Shown here piece by piece: positions 53,431-62,189 of a stretch of 64,000 bases of DNA (the stretch's first letter is position 1; every line of letters starts with the position of its first letter). The stretch is from Bacteroidota bacterium. GTDB taxonomy: Bacteria > Bacteroidota > Bacteroidia > 2-12-FULL-35-15. Position numbers and translations under genes: made by a program. Under the pieces are notes generated by a model. The model was not told the DNA's origin. It saw only the letters and a program-made list of their open reading frames with translations, and did no database searches. The stretch is taken from the NCBI GenBank assembly GCA_947479085.1, contig CANJYB010000020.1:1-64000 (forward strand), written 5' to 3'.

Positions 53431-53916
53431 TTGAAACCTATAATTAAACACTTCTTTTTATTTTTAATAAACCAATTAAAAATAAAAAGAAATATGAAAT
53501 ACAAAAACACAACACCTAGCAGTTGCCCCTGGAAGATGGGCACAAAAATGAGCCGAGAAGAATACCTGAAGGCTAAGATTACAATATATAATGAAGGTAA
53601 AATAAAAATTGGCCTCGCTGATATTATGAGGATAGAAGGCTGTGGTAGTTATTCTCTGTTCCACATGTCGAACGGCAAAATCCTTAAGAGTTCGTATGGG
53701 CTTAGCCATTATATGCCGCTGTTGCCGGAGGGTATTTTCGGGCGGTATTGCGATAGTTTTATTATTAACCTGGAATATGTCTTGGATTTTACCAAGGGGC
53801 AAAACTGGTCGGCTGTAATGGAAGACCGCACGAAAACTCCTTACATAAAAGTATTTATTCCCATCTGCAGAGCCTGCAGGGCAAAGTTTGAACAGGATTA
53901 TAATAAGTACTGGTAA
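53431..53916 (+). CDS. stand-alone LytTR-like DNA-binding protein (start may be internal at 53494)
   Basis: IGLADIMRIEGCGSYSLFHMSNGKILKSSYGLSHYMPLL...FGRYCDSFIINLEYVLDF resembles LytTR domain. Confidence 0.7.
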   Translation: MKPIIKHFFLFLINQLKIKRNMKYKNTTPSSCPWKMGTKMSREEYLKAKITIYNEGKIKIGLADIMRIEGCGSYSLFHMSNGKILKSSYGLSHYMPLLPEGIFGRYCDSFIINLEYVLDFTKGQNWSAVMEDRTKTPYIKVFIPICRACRAKFEQDYNKYW

Positions 53917-54125
53917 TAAAAGCGGGAACTATTTGAAAAAACTTTCCTTTATTAACGGTACATTCCAAAGATAATTTGCATTATGTAAAAGAAATTTTAG
54001 GAGGACAGTCACTTATGGTACTTTTATCACCGAAAAAGAAACATTGATTACTTCTTTTTATCGTTCGTTGATAAGTTAAAAGGTCTTAAAAACAAGTTCC
54101 TGTTGGGAGTTGAAAAGGGTAGAAA

Positions 54126-54376
54126 CCTCCATTTCTACTTTTCCTTTAAGAAAAAGTATCTTTTATTACAGGAAGAATTGTTTTTCTTAAAGAGAGACAA
54201 GGTTTTCTTTAAGAAAAAATACTTTTCTTAAAGAATAAGTAGTTTTTCTTAAAGAATCTTTTCATTTTCTTAAAGCGAAAACAGGTTTTCTTATTAAGAA
54301 TCTAGTTTTTCTTAAAGAAAAAATACTTTTCTTAAAGAAAATCTACCTTTTCTTAAAGAAAAAGTAGAAATGGAGG
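54126..54376. repeat. Array E: 21-bp-period palindrome array bounded by 33-bp terminal inverted repeats
   Basis: CTTAAAG/CTTTAAG cores at 54144, 54186, 54207, 54227, 54248, 54269, 54290 (CTTATTAAG variant), 54311, 54331, 54352 (21 bp apart, two 1-bp slips, one degenerate at ~54165). TIR 54126-54158 vs 54344-54376, 31/33 matches. Confidence 0.93.
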
Positions 54377-54489
54377 AAAACAACGGGAACAAAAGAGGAA
54401 ATGGAAAAATAATGGATTAAAAAAATACAATTGCAAGTGCTAATTATCAATAAATTAATGTTAAAACTAACCAATAAAACCATAAAACA

Positions 54490-55164
54490 ATGACACAACT
54501 ATCTTACAAAATTATGAGGTATAACGTTTTTGTAAATTCGTTTATTCCTTTTGTTACCACACCTGCCGGTATAGCCCGGTATGGTTTATCTGCCACACAG
54601 GTGGCTTCGTTAACCGCTTTTTTAATTGAGTGGAATCTTAAGTATGCCGCTTATGTAGACCCGCTAACGCATGGGGCAATAACCGTAGATGCCATTAACG
54701 CAGCCTATAATGAAGGGTACGCGCTAACACAAGGCGTACGTTCAACTATTAAAAACGATAACACTATTACATTAACCAGTGAGGAAAGGGCCATTTGCAA
54801 TATCAAACGGCCGGACACCAACTACACAGCTGCAGGAGTTCCAAAATTTGCACCTGCACTTACCTGCATTTTGCAAACTTCGTTGATGATGAAACTGATT
54901 GCAGTAAGTACAGAAAATCCCTTTAAAAAAGGCAAAGAAAAAGGCATTGCTGCTATAGGATTAAAAATGGCCATAGTGGGTATTGGTTCGGCACCACCCA
55001 CTGCTGCAGATTATGTAAGGCAGGAAGACGAAACCACCACAGATTTTGAAATGCTGTTTACCGCTGCCCAGGCGGGCAAGGTGGTGTACATCATTGCGTT
55101 TTACCTTAACAGCCGAAACCAGGCCGGCCCGGATGGTATTCCTTGTGTTGTTACTATTATATAA
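54490..55164 (+). CDS. hypothetical protein
   Basis: 224 aa, coding-like; no recognised family. Confidence 0.8.
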   Translation: MTQLSYKIMRYNVFVNSFIPFVTTPAGIARYGLSATQVASLTAFLIEWNLKYAAYVDPLTHGAITVDAINAAYNEGYALTQGVRSTIKNDNTITLTSEERAICNIKRPDTNYTAAGVPKFAPALTCILQTSLMMKLIAVSTENPFKKGKEKGIAAIGLKMAIVGIGSAPPTAADYVRQEDETTTDFEMLFTAAQAGKVVYIIAFYLNSRNQAGPDGIPCVVTII

Positions 55165-55181
55165 GTAACAGTGTTTAAATT

Positions 55182-55224
55182 AAAAAAGTCCAAAGCGGGT
55201 GAATGCCTGCTTTGGGCTTTTTGT
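55182..55224. terminator. bidirectional hairpin terminator
   Basis: AAAAAAGTCCAAAGCGGG...CCTGCTTTGGGCTTTTT. Confidence 0.8.
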
Positions 55225-55276
55225 TTTTTGGGGAGGGGAAGTGGCTTAATTAAAGATAAGCGCTTTAATTAAAGAG

Positions 55277-56650
55277 TTAATTATTTTCTAAAAACTCCTT
55301 ATACCACCATCCGGATTGTTTTATTGTCCGCTGCTGAGTTTTAAAATCAACATGTATCAATCCAAAGCGTTGGTGGTATCCTTCGGCCCATTCAAAATTA
55401 TCGGTAAGCGACCATACAAAATAACCCTCAATTTTATAACCTTCCTGTTTTGCTTTTAATACCTGTTGCAGATAGGATTGCAAAAAATGTTTCCGGTCGC
55501 TGTCGTTTACTGTATTATTGGTAACTTCATCAGGAAAAGAGGCACCGTTTTCGGTTACTATTATCTTTTTTATTCCGGGATAATCATGGTACTTTTTTAC
55601 CATTTCATAAATCGCTTCCGGGTACACTTCCCAGTCCATCTGGGTATAATATACCTTTCGTTTATCAGCAGGAATAAGCTTTGCATTTAAAAACGGAATG
55701 TAATAACTATGAGCAACCACTTCGCGGGTGTAATTTTGAATGCCTATAAAATCAAAATCAACCTTCATCATCTCCTCGTCTCCTTTAAGAATATATTTTT
55801 TAATTCGCCTTAAAAACGGAATGGTTTCCATCGGGTAACCCAGACCCAGCGAAGGTTCTATGAAAGCTCTGTTCAGCAAGGCATCAATTTTATTTGCAGC
55901 CATCCTGTCTTTTGCCGAAGCAGAATAAGGAGTAACATACGAACAGGAAAAAGTAGTGCCTACCTGTAAATCCGGATTAATTTGTTTGATGGTATTGAAC
56001 CCGACAGCCTGGCAAAGCACTGCATGGTGCATGGCGGATAAAAAACTGGAAATTCCTTTACGGCCCGGGGCATGCACACCGAGAAAATATCCCGCACCGG
56101 TAAACACCATTGGTTCATTCAACACCATCCAATACTTTACTTTATGCTGAAAAGCACGGATACATATTTCTACATATTCACGAAACCAATCTAATATTTC
56201 CCTGTTGGTCCATCCGCCTTTCTTTTCCAGTTCCAGTGGCAGGTCCCAGTGGTAAAGCGTAATCCACGGTTGGATACCGAATTCCAAACAGGTATCAATT
56301 ACCTTATGATAATAATCTATCCCCGCCTGGTTAACTTTCCCCGTTCCGTTTGGCAGTATCCTGGCCCATGATATAGATAACCTGAAATTTGGTATTCCTA
56401 ATTGTTTGGCAAGCTCAATGTCTTTTCGGTAATTATTATAAAAATCGCAAGCTACAGCGGGAGATTCATTTTTATAAATTTTATTTTTTCGGGTAGCAAA
56501 TTGATCCCAGATAGAAAGTCCTTTTCCATCCTCGTTATAAGCTCCCTCTGTTTGTAAAGCAGAAGAAGATACCCCCCAGGCAAAATCTTCCCCGAAGTCT
56601 TTTTTGTTATAATCAATGGATGGGTGGTGATTACTTTTTTTGTGCGTCAT
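55277..56650 (-). CDS. GH1 family beta-glucosidase
   Basis: FAWGVSSSALQTEGA, VLNEPMVF, IIVTENGASFPDE. Confidence 0.95.
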   Translation of the reverse strand: MTHKKSNHHPSIDYNKKDFGEDFAWGVSSSALQTEGAYNEDGKGLSIWDQFATRKNKIYKNESPAVACDFYNNYRKDIELAKQLGIPNFRLSISWARILPNGTGKVNQAGIDYYHKVIDTCLEFGIQPWITLYHWDLPLELEKKGGWTNREILDWFREYVEICIRAFQHKVKYWMVLNEPMVFTGAGYFLGVHAPGRKGISSFLSAMHHAVLCQAVGFNTIKQINPDLQVGTTFSCSYVTPYSASAKDRMAANKIDALLNRAFIEPSLGLGYPMETIPFLRRIKKYILKGDEEMMKVDFDFIGIQNYTREVVAHSYYIPFLNAKLIPADKRKVYYTQMDWEVYPEAIYEMVKKYHDYPGIKKIIVTENGASFPDEVTNNTVNDSDRKHFLQSYLQQVLKAKQEGYKIEGYFVWSLTDNFEWAEGYHQRFGLIHVDFKTQQRTIKQSGWWYKEFLENN

Positions 56651-56658
56651 ACTTTAAT

Positions 56659-56691
56659 AAACCTTCAAGGTTTTGAAAACCTTGAAGGTTT
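56659..56691. repeat. perfect 16-bp-arm palindrome
   Basis: AAACCTTCAAGGTTTTgAAAACCTTGAAGGTTT between two co-directional genes. Confidence 0.9.
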
Positions 56692-56710
56692 CGCATTATG
56701 GTGAAGTAAT

Positions 56711-57751
56711 TTATTGAAACATATTATAATGATGCGATTCAAAGTCAGTTTCTATTATGTTTTTACCCGCATGATTTTCAACAATGGTATCAATAATTTT
56801 TTTTGTGACATCAGGATAATTAACATGTACAATTTTATTATCGCTTAACCAATCGCTTATCTTATCCCTGTTTTTTTTATTTAATTTCTTTATCACCGGA
56901 ACACCCATGCTTTTAAGCATTGTTGCATTGCACTGTTGTTCATATTGTGTTTTCATCGGAATTACCAAAAGTTTTTTCCTCATAAATAACGCCTCACTGG
57001 TAGTGCCAAACCCTGCATTACACAATACCCCGGCTGACGAAGCCATGCTTTCTAAAAACAGGTCTTTATCAATAGGCATCAGTGTTATGTTTTTTACTTT
57101 GTATTTTTTATCATTGTGTTTCGAAAACACTTCCCATCGTATGTACTTGAATTTTTTCAAATTTTTGATGATTCTTTCATCGTCATAAGACGGCAGGTAC
57201 ACCGTGTAATGCCCTTTATTAGTTGGCTTTATTTCCCTTACTTCTTTTCTTATTATTGGCGTATAAATATTTTTATCGAGGCTTTTAAAATGATAACCGT
57301 AATTATAATTAGTGGGTGCATAGTTTTTTAATACCAGTTTCCCCAGTAAATCTTTCTTTTTGGGTTGAGGTGCTAGCGGATGCAAAGTGGCTACCTGGTT
57401 GCTTAAACCAATACATGGTTTCTTGGCCCGAATTGCAGCCCAGCACGAAACAGGTTCGAAATCGCTTATTATCAAATCGTACTTTTTTACATCCAGCGAT
57501 TTTATTTCTTTAAACAGTTTCCTGGAATTCATTTTCCAGTAGGTCTTCCAGATATCTACCCCTCCCTGCTTACCAAAAATAAAAGAAAGACCATTGAATT
57601 TATATTTCACCTTAAAAGGCAATTCAATATCACTCTGTATTCCACTCACCAGGATATCTACTTCTCCCTTTTTCTGTAAATAAGGAATTATTTCAATGGC
57701 CCTGGTAATGTGTCCGTTGCCGGTTCCCTGCACTGCATATAGTATCTTCAT
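56711..57751 (-). CDS. glycosyltransferase family protein (UDP-glycosyltransferase-like)
   Basis: MKILYAVQGTGNGHITRAIEI, CNAGFGTTSEALFMRKKLLVIPMKTQYEQQCNA. Confidence 0.87.
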   Translation of the reverse strand: MKILYAVQGTGNGHITRAIEIIPYLQKKGEVDILVSGIQSDIELPFKVKYKFNGLSFIFGKQGGVDIWKTYWKMNSRKLFKEIKSLDVKKYDLIISDFEPVSCWAAIRAKKPCIGLSNQVATLHPLAPQPKKKDLLGKLVLKNYAPTNYNYGYHFKSLDKNIYTPIIRKEVREIKPTNKGHYTVYLPSYDDERIIKNLKKFKYIRWEVFSKHNDKKYKVKNITLMPIDKDLFLESMASSAGVLCNAGFGTTSEALFMRKKLLVIPMKTQYEQQCNATMLKSMGVPVIKKLNKKNRDKISDWLSDNKIVHVNYPDVTKKIIDTIVENHAGKNIIETDFESHHYNMFQ

Positions 57752-57764
57752 CTTCTTTATATTG

Positions 57765-58625
57765 TTACACTGCTATTTTAAAGTCGCCCAGCATCTGGTT
57801 AAATATTTCTTTATCGCTAAGCATCATTAACTTGTCTTCCTCTTCCGGTTCATCCTGTTCAAAATCTTTTTCGTTGTAATGAAACAGTTTCCATTCCCCA
57901 TCATTATATTCCAATGATGTCAGGTTCTCAATCCAATCTCCCGAGTTTAAATATTCCACCTGTCCTTTTTCAGTTTTTATTGTTTTCATTTCAGGATGAT
58001 GAATGTGCCCGCACAAAACGTAATCGTAACCATTGTTAATAGCAATATCAGCCGTAGTAGTTTCAAAATCGTTAAGGAATTTCACAGCAGACTTCACACT
58101 GTTTTTAATGGTTTTTGACAAAGAAATTTTTTCCCGTCCCATTTTTACAGAAAGCCAGTTACAAAATGTATTAATATGAATCAACAGGTCATAACCTTGC
58201 GAACCAAGTTTAGCAAGCCATTTGGAATGCTTCATAGTTACATCAAAAACATCCCCATGAAATATCCATGTTTTTTTTCCGTTCAGTTCAAGTAACAGTT
58301 TGTTATCAATTACTAACGAGCCCATTTTGAACCCCGCAAACTTTCGTAACATTTCGTCATGATTGCCCGTAATGTAATATACTTTTACGCCTTTGCTCAC
58401 CCATTTTATAAGCTTGTTTATTACTCTCATGTGCGATTCCGGCCAGTATCTTTTGCTGAATTGCCACATGTCAATGATATCCCCGTTTAACACCACCATC
58501 TTTGGTTTAACACTTTTCAAATATTTGAGCAGTTCTTTGGCATGGCAACCATATGTCCCCAAATGAACATCAGAAATTACAAGGATGTCCACCTTTCTTT
58601 TTTTTGTTTTAATTTTTGTTTCCAT
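57765..58625 (-). CDS. UDP-2,3-diacylglucosamine diphosphatase-like metallophosphoesterase
   Basis: ISDVHLGT, NGDIIDMWQ, YITGNHDEMLR, CGHIHHPE. Confidence 0.9.
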   Translation of the reverse strand: METKIKTKKRKVDILVISDVHLGTYGCHAKELLKYLKSVKPKMVVLNGDIIDMWQFSKRYWPESHMRVINKLIKWVSKGVKVYYITGNHDEMLRKFAGFKMGSLVIDNKLLLELNGKKTWIFHGDVFDVTMKHSKWLAKLGSQGYDLLIHINTFCNWLSVKMGREKISLSKTIKNSVKSAVKFLNDFETTTADIAINNGYDYVLCGHIHHPEMKTIKTEKGQVEYLNSGDWIENLTSLEYNDGEWKLFHYNEKDFEQDEPEEEDKLMMLSDKEIFNQMLGDFKIAV

Positions 58626-58962
58626 AACTATTTAATTTTCTCGATTTAAAAACAGAATATAATCCGGATTCGTTTATTAATAATATACCAACAATAGAAC
58701 TATTTATATATTGAACGAAGGAAAACAAACGAAGCTTGTTTAATAAAAACAAGGAAAATAGAAGGGTCAGTGAAATTTTGAAGAATTGTCTACGTGAAAT
58801 CGTATTTGGGTTATAATTCAATCAAAATTATTTGTTACAAAATTAGTCCCGCTATAAGAAGTAAAAATTAAGTTTAAATGAAGTTTAAGTTACCAAAAAT
58901 CAGTTATTAACAGGCAGGATAAGGAGTGAAGAGAATTTTTATGATGAATTTTCGTTTCGGTT

Positions 58963-59232
58963 TTATACTTTCAATCCCAACACACATACATCATCCACCT
59001 GCTCTAAATGCCCTTTCCAGTCAATAAATGTTTGTCTTATCTGCTGTTTTTGGTAATCAACAGGATGTTGAATTAACTTCAATAGCAAGTTTTTTAATTG
59101 CGGGTATTTATATTTCTTTCCTTTAGGCCCGCCAAACTGGTCAGCATATCCGTCAGAAAAAATATAAACCATATCTCCTGTTTGCAATTCAATAGAGTGA
59201 TTAGTAAATGATACCGAAAGTGTACCTCCATT
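58963..59232 (-). pseudogene. C-terminal fragment of SpoIIE-type PP2C phosphatase
   Basis: NGGTLSVSFTNHSIELQTGDMVYIFSDGYADQFGGPKGKKYKYPQLKNLL...DWKGHLEQVDDVCVLGLKV; catalytic N-terminal part absent. Confidence 0.8.
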
Positions 59233-59605
59233 TTTTATTAATGGCGAGGTAACAGATACAGTTTATCCAGTTTATTATGTTACAGCCCAATTAAAAACCA
59301 ATAAGGATTTTATTTGTCTTATTTATGAAATGCAATATAATATAGGTTCAGGCAATCCGAATGCAGAAAAATATGTATGCACGTTAACAAAGACAGGAAA
59401 ATTGATTGATAAACTATTGGTTGCTTCTGCCAACTATTCAGGCACCGGAATTTTGACCGAAAGTTTTCGGGTTCCCTGGTTTCCGGATGTACAAAGTAAA
59501 ATAAGTAAAGACCTCATTATTATTACCACCGAGAGTGGTGATGTAAAAGGCCATTATCAGCTGAATACAAAAGGGAATTTTATTAAAAAGAAATCTAATC
59601 AATAG
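59233..59605 (+). pseudogene. 3' fragment of an unidentified gene, 5' end missing
   Basis: In-frame GEVTDTVYPVYYVTAQLKTNKDFICLIYEMQYNIGSGNPNAEKYVCTLTKTGK... without plausible start; abuts the SpoIIE fragment head to head. Confidence 0.6.
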
Positions 59606-59662
59606 TATTAGCGGCTGCTTTGCTGTTTATTTCCTTATTGTTAATTCCATTCTCACATTCCC

Positions 59663-59729
59663 TTACCATTTTCTTTACATAATATTAATATACCCTTAAC
59701 ATTCTATTTCGGTGATGGAGATACTTTTG
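59663..59729 (+). promoter_or_regulatory. Pho-box-like 11-bp direct repeats plus -7 element upstream of porin
   Basis: TTACCA 59663, TTTACA 59674, TTAATA 59685, TTAACA 59696; TACTTTTG 59722-59729. Confidence 0.75.
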
Positions 59730-59767
59730 TCCCGAACAAAAAATTTATTAACTCAAAATTTACAGGA

Positions 59768-61081
59768 ATGAACAAAAAAAGAAACCTTATTTTAACCATT
59801 GCAGGAGCAATGTTAATTTTATGTGCCAACACCATGTCGCTGAAAGCACAGGAAACACAAGAGCAACCAATAGATACATTGGCCAAAACAGTTGCCAACA
59901 TTACTGACGAGTTGAGCAAAATGAAAAGACTTAAAATAACAGGTTATATTCAACCGCAGTGGCAATATATTGATTCTGCAGGAGCACCTTCGGCAGCCGG
60001 TGGAGATTTCAGTAATGGAACAAACAAATACTTCAGCCGTTTTATGATGAGAAGAGGTCGTTTTAAATTTACCTATACCTATAAAAATGCAGAGATGGTA
60101 ATTAACACCGATGCTACTGAAAAAGGTTTGTTCATGAGAGAAACCTTTGTAAGAGTTACCGATACCTGGTTAAATATGTTCAGCCTTACAGCAGGTTTGT
60201 TACAAGACCAGTTTGGTTTTGAGTTAACACAATCTTCCAGTGTGAGAGAAACACCGGAACGTGCACGCTTTAACGGAGCGTTGTTTCCAACGGAGCGTGA
60301 CCTTGGTGTATTTGGTACCATGCAGTTTCCAAAAACTTCTCCATTATATGGTTTAAAACTGGATGTGGCTGCCATGAATGGTTCGGCAGGTGTTACCCCG
60401 GAGTTCGACAGTCATAAAGATTTTACAGGCCGTTTGCAATATGCTAAAACAACAAAGAATGAAAAACTTCAATATGCATTTGCAGTATCTTACTATGACG
60501 GAGGTTACCGAGTAGGAAACGTAAAAGATTACAACTTTAAAACATTGTCAAACGGAGATGTTGGATTTGATTATGCTCCAGATACAGCTAACTATGACCG
60601 CAAAGCAAAAAGAAATTATATGGGAGCAGATTTTCAGGTTACACTTGATTGGCCTGCAGGTTTAACTACCATTCGCGGAGAATACATCCAGGGAGAACAA
60701 CCGGGAGTAGCAGGAAATTCCAACAGTCCTAAAGGAGTTGCTACTGCTGCACTTTACCACCGTAAATTTAACGGAGCTTATTTTTACCTGATTCAAAATA
60801 TCGGGAAATCAAAATTCCAGGTGGTAGCTAAGTACGATTGGTACGACCCTAACACCGAAATTTCGGGAAAACAAATAGGAAAAGCAGGAACCAATACCAC
60901 TAAAAACATCGGGGATATCCGTTTTGATACGTATGGTTTCGGTGTAAATTACCGCCTTCATCAGAATATTAAACTTACCGCATATTATGATTATGTAGTA
61001 AATGAAGGCACTCTTGTAAGCGGATATGCAAGTGATATTAAAGACAATGTGGTTACAGTTCGTATGCAATTCAAATTTTAA
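59768..61081 (+). CDS. OprO/OprP-like phosphate-selective porin
   Basis: Signal peptide, LKITGYIQPQWQYIDSAG, beta-barrel, terminal VTVRMQFKF; next to pst genes. Confidence 0.88.
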   Translation: MNKKRNLILTIAGAMLILCANTMSLKAQETQEQPIDTLAKTVANITDELSKMKRLKITGYIQPQWQYIDSAGAPSAAGGDFSNGTNKYFSRFMMRRGRFKFTYTYKNAEMVINTDATEKGLFMRETFVRVTDTWLNMFSLTAGLLQDQFGFELTQSSSVRETPERARFNGALFPTERDLGVFGTMQFPKTSPLYGLKLDVAAMNGSAGVTPEFDSHKDFTGRLQYAKTTKNEKLQYAFAVSYYDGGYRVGNVKDYNFKTLSNGDVGFDYAPDTANYDRKAKRNYMGADFQVTLDWPAGLTTIRGEYIQGEQPGVAGNSNSPKGVATAALYHRKFNGAYFYLIQNIGKSKFQVVAKYDWYDPNTEISGKQIGKAGTNTTKNIGDIRFDTYGFGVNYRLHQNIKLTAYYDYVVNEGTLVSGYASDIKDNVVTVRMQFKF

Positions 61082-61102
61082 GAATCGGTTGAGATAACAC
61101 AG

Positions 61103-61158
61103 ATAACTATATCACAACATTAATTTAACATTCAAAATTCAGGTTGGTACTACTTTTG
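61103..61158 (+). promoter_or_regulatory. Pho-box-like 11-bp direct repeats plus -7 element upstream of pstS
   Basis: ATAACT 61103, ACAACA 61114, TTAACA 61125; TACTTTTG 61151-61158. Confidence 0.75.
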
Positions 61159-61190
61159 CCAACGTAAAGAAAAACAAATAAAAAAATAAA

Positions 61191-62006
61191 ATGAAATCAA
61201 AAACAATTCTAATTGCATTAATGGTTTACACAAGTGTAAATTTTGCACAAAAGATTAAAGGAAGTGACACGGTATTGCCCCTTTCACAAAAGGAAGCAGA
61301 AACCTACATGAAAACTAACAAAGCCGCTAAAATAACAGTTACAGGTGGTGGTAGCGGTGTTGGATTAGCAGCATTGGTTGATAATACTACTGACATAGCA
61401 ATGTCATCCAGAAAAATAAAAATGGATGAGAAAATAAAATTGCAGGATGCAGGAAGACCTTACAAAGAAACTATTGTTGCTTACGATGCACTTTCGGTGA
61501 TTGTAAATAACAGTAACAAAGTATCTCAATTAACCCGCGAACAACTGGAAGGAATTTTTACAGGAAAAATAAAAAACTGGAAAGAAGTAGGTGGAGATGA
61601 TATGCAAATGGTGGTTTATTCCCGTGAGTCAAGTTCTGGAACGTTTGAGTTCTTTAAAGAACACGTAATGAACAAAAAGAACTATGCTGCATCTGTATTA
61701 AGTATGCCTGCAACAGGTGCTATTGTTCAGTCAGTAAGTCAAACAAAAGGTGCCATTGGTTACATTGGGTTAGCTTATACTGATAAATCGGTTAAGGATT
61801 TAAAAGTTTCTTACGATGCAGGTAAAACCTACATTGCACCATCCATGGAAACCGCTAAAAATAAAACTTACCCTATTGTACGTCCGTTGTATTACTATTA
61901 TGCAACAGCGGTAGAAAAAGCAGTAAAACCATTTGTTGATTATGTATTATCAGCTGAAGGACAAAAAATTGTGGAGCAGGTAGGTTACGTTCCATTATCC
62001 AAATAA
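61191..62006 (+). CDS. pstS: phosphate ABC transporter substrate-binding protein
   Basis: KGSDTVLPLSQKEAETYM, TGGGSGVGLAAL, SRESSSGTFEFFKE. Confidence 0.94.
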   Translation: MKSKTILIALMVYTSVNFAQKIKGSDTVLPLSQKEAETYMKTNKAAKITVTGGGSGVGLAALVDNTTDIAMSSRKIKMDEKIKLQDAGRPYKETIVAYDALSVIVNNSNKVSQLTREQLEGIFTGKIKNWKEVGGDDMQMVVYSRESSSGTFEFFKEHVMNKKNYAASVLSMPATGAIVQSVSQTKGAIGYIGLAYTDKSVKDLKVSYDAGKTYIAPSMETAKNKTYPIVRPLYYYYATAVEKAVKPFVDYVLSAEGQKIVEQVGYVPLSK

Positions 62007-62032
62007 GCTAGTTGTTTAGTTTAGTTTGAAAG

Positions 62033-62064
62033 AACGCCTCGCAGCAATGTGAGGCGTTTTTTTT
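62033..62064. terminator. hairpin terminator after pstS
   Basis: AACGCCTCgcagcaatgtGAGGCGTTTTTTT. Confidence 0.85.
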
Positions 62065-62092
62065 GTTAAAAGAGATTTCAGTACTTTTTCAA

Positions 62093-62159
62093 TTAACATT
62101 AAGTTAACACAACCATAACATAGAACCAACAGCCTCATCCTGCCCGAAAAGTAACTTTG
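62093..62159 (+). promoter_or_regulatory. Pho-box-like 11-bp direct repeats plus -7 element upstream of pstC
   Basis: TTAACA 62093, TTAACA 62104, ATAACA 62115, CCAACA 62126; TAACTTTG 62152-62159. Confidence 0.75.
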
Positions 62160-62189
62160 CGAAGCATTATAAATGATGACGTGTAGAGA

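Noticed and set aside
2956-54376. CRISPR or TIGR-type guide arrays
   Set aside because: No constant repeat separated by unique spacers, no cas or tas genes nearby, and the five arrays do not share a repeat sequence.
58609-58821. 70-aa minus ORF upstream of the metallophosphoesterase
   Set aside because: AT-rich, no recognisable features and overlaps the start of a better-supported gene.
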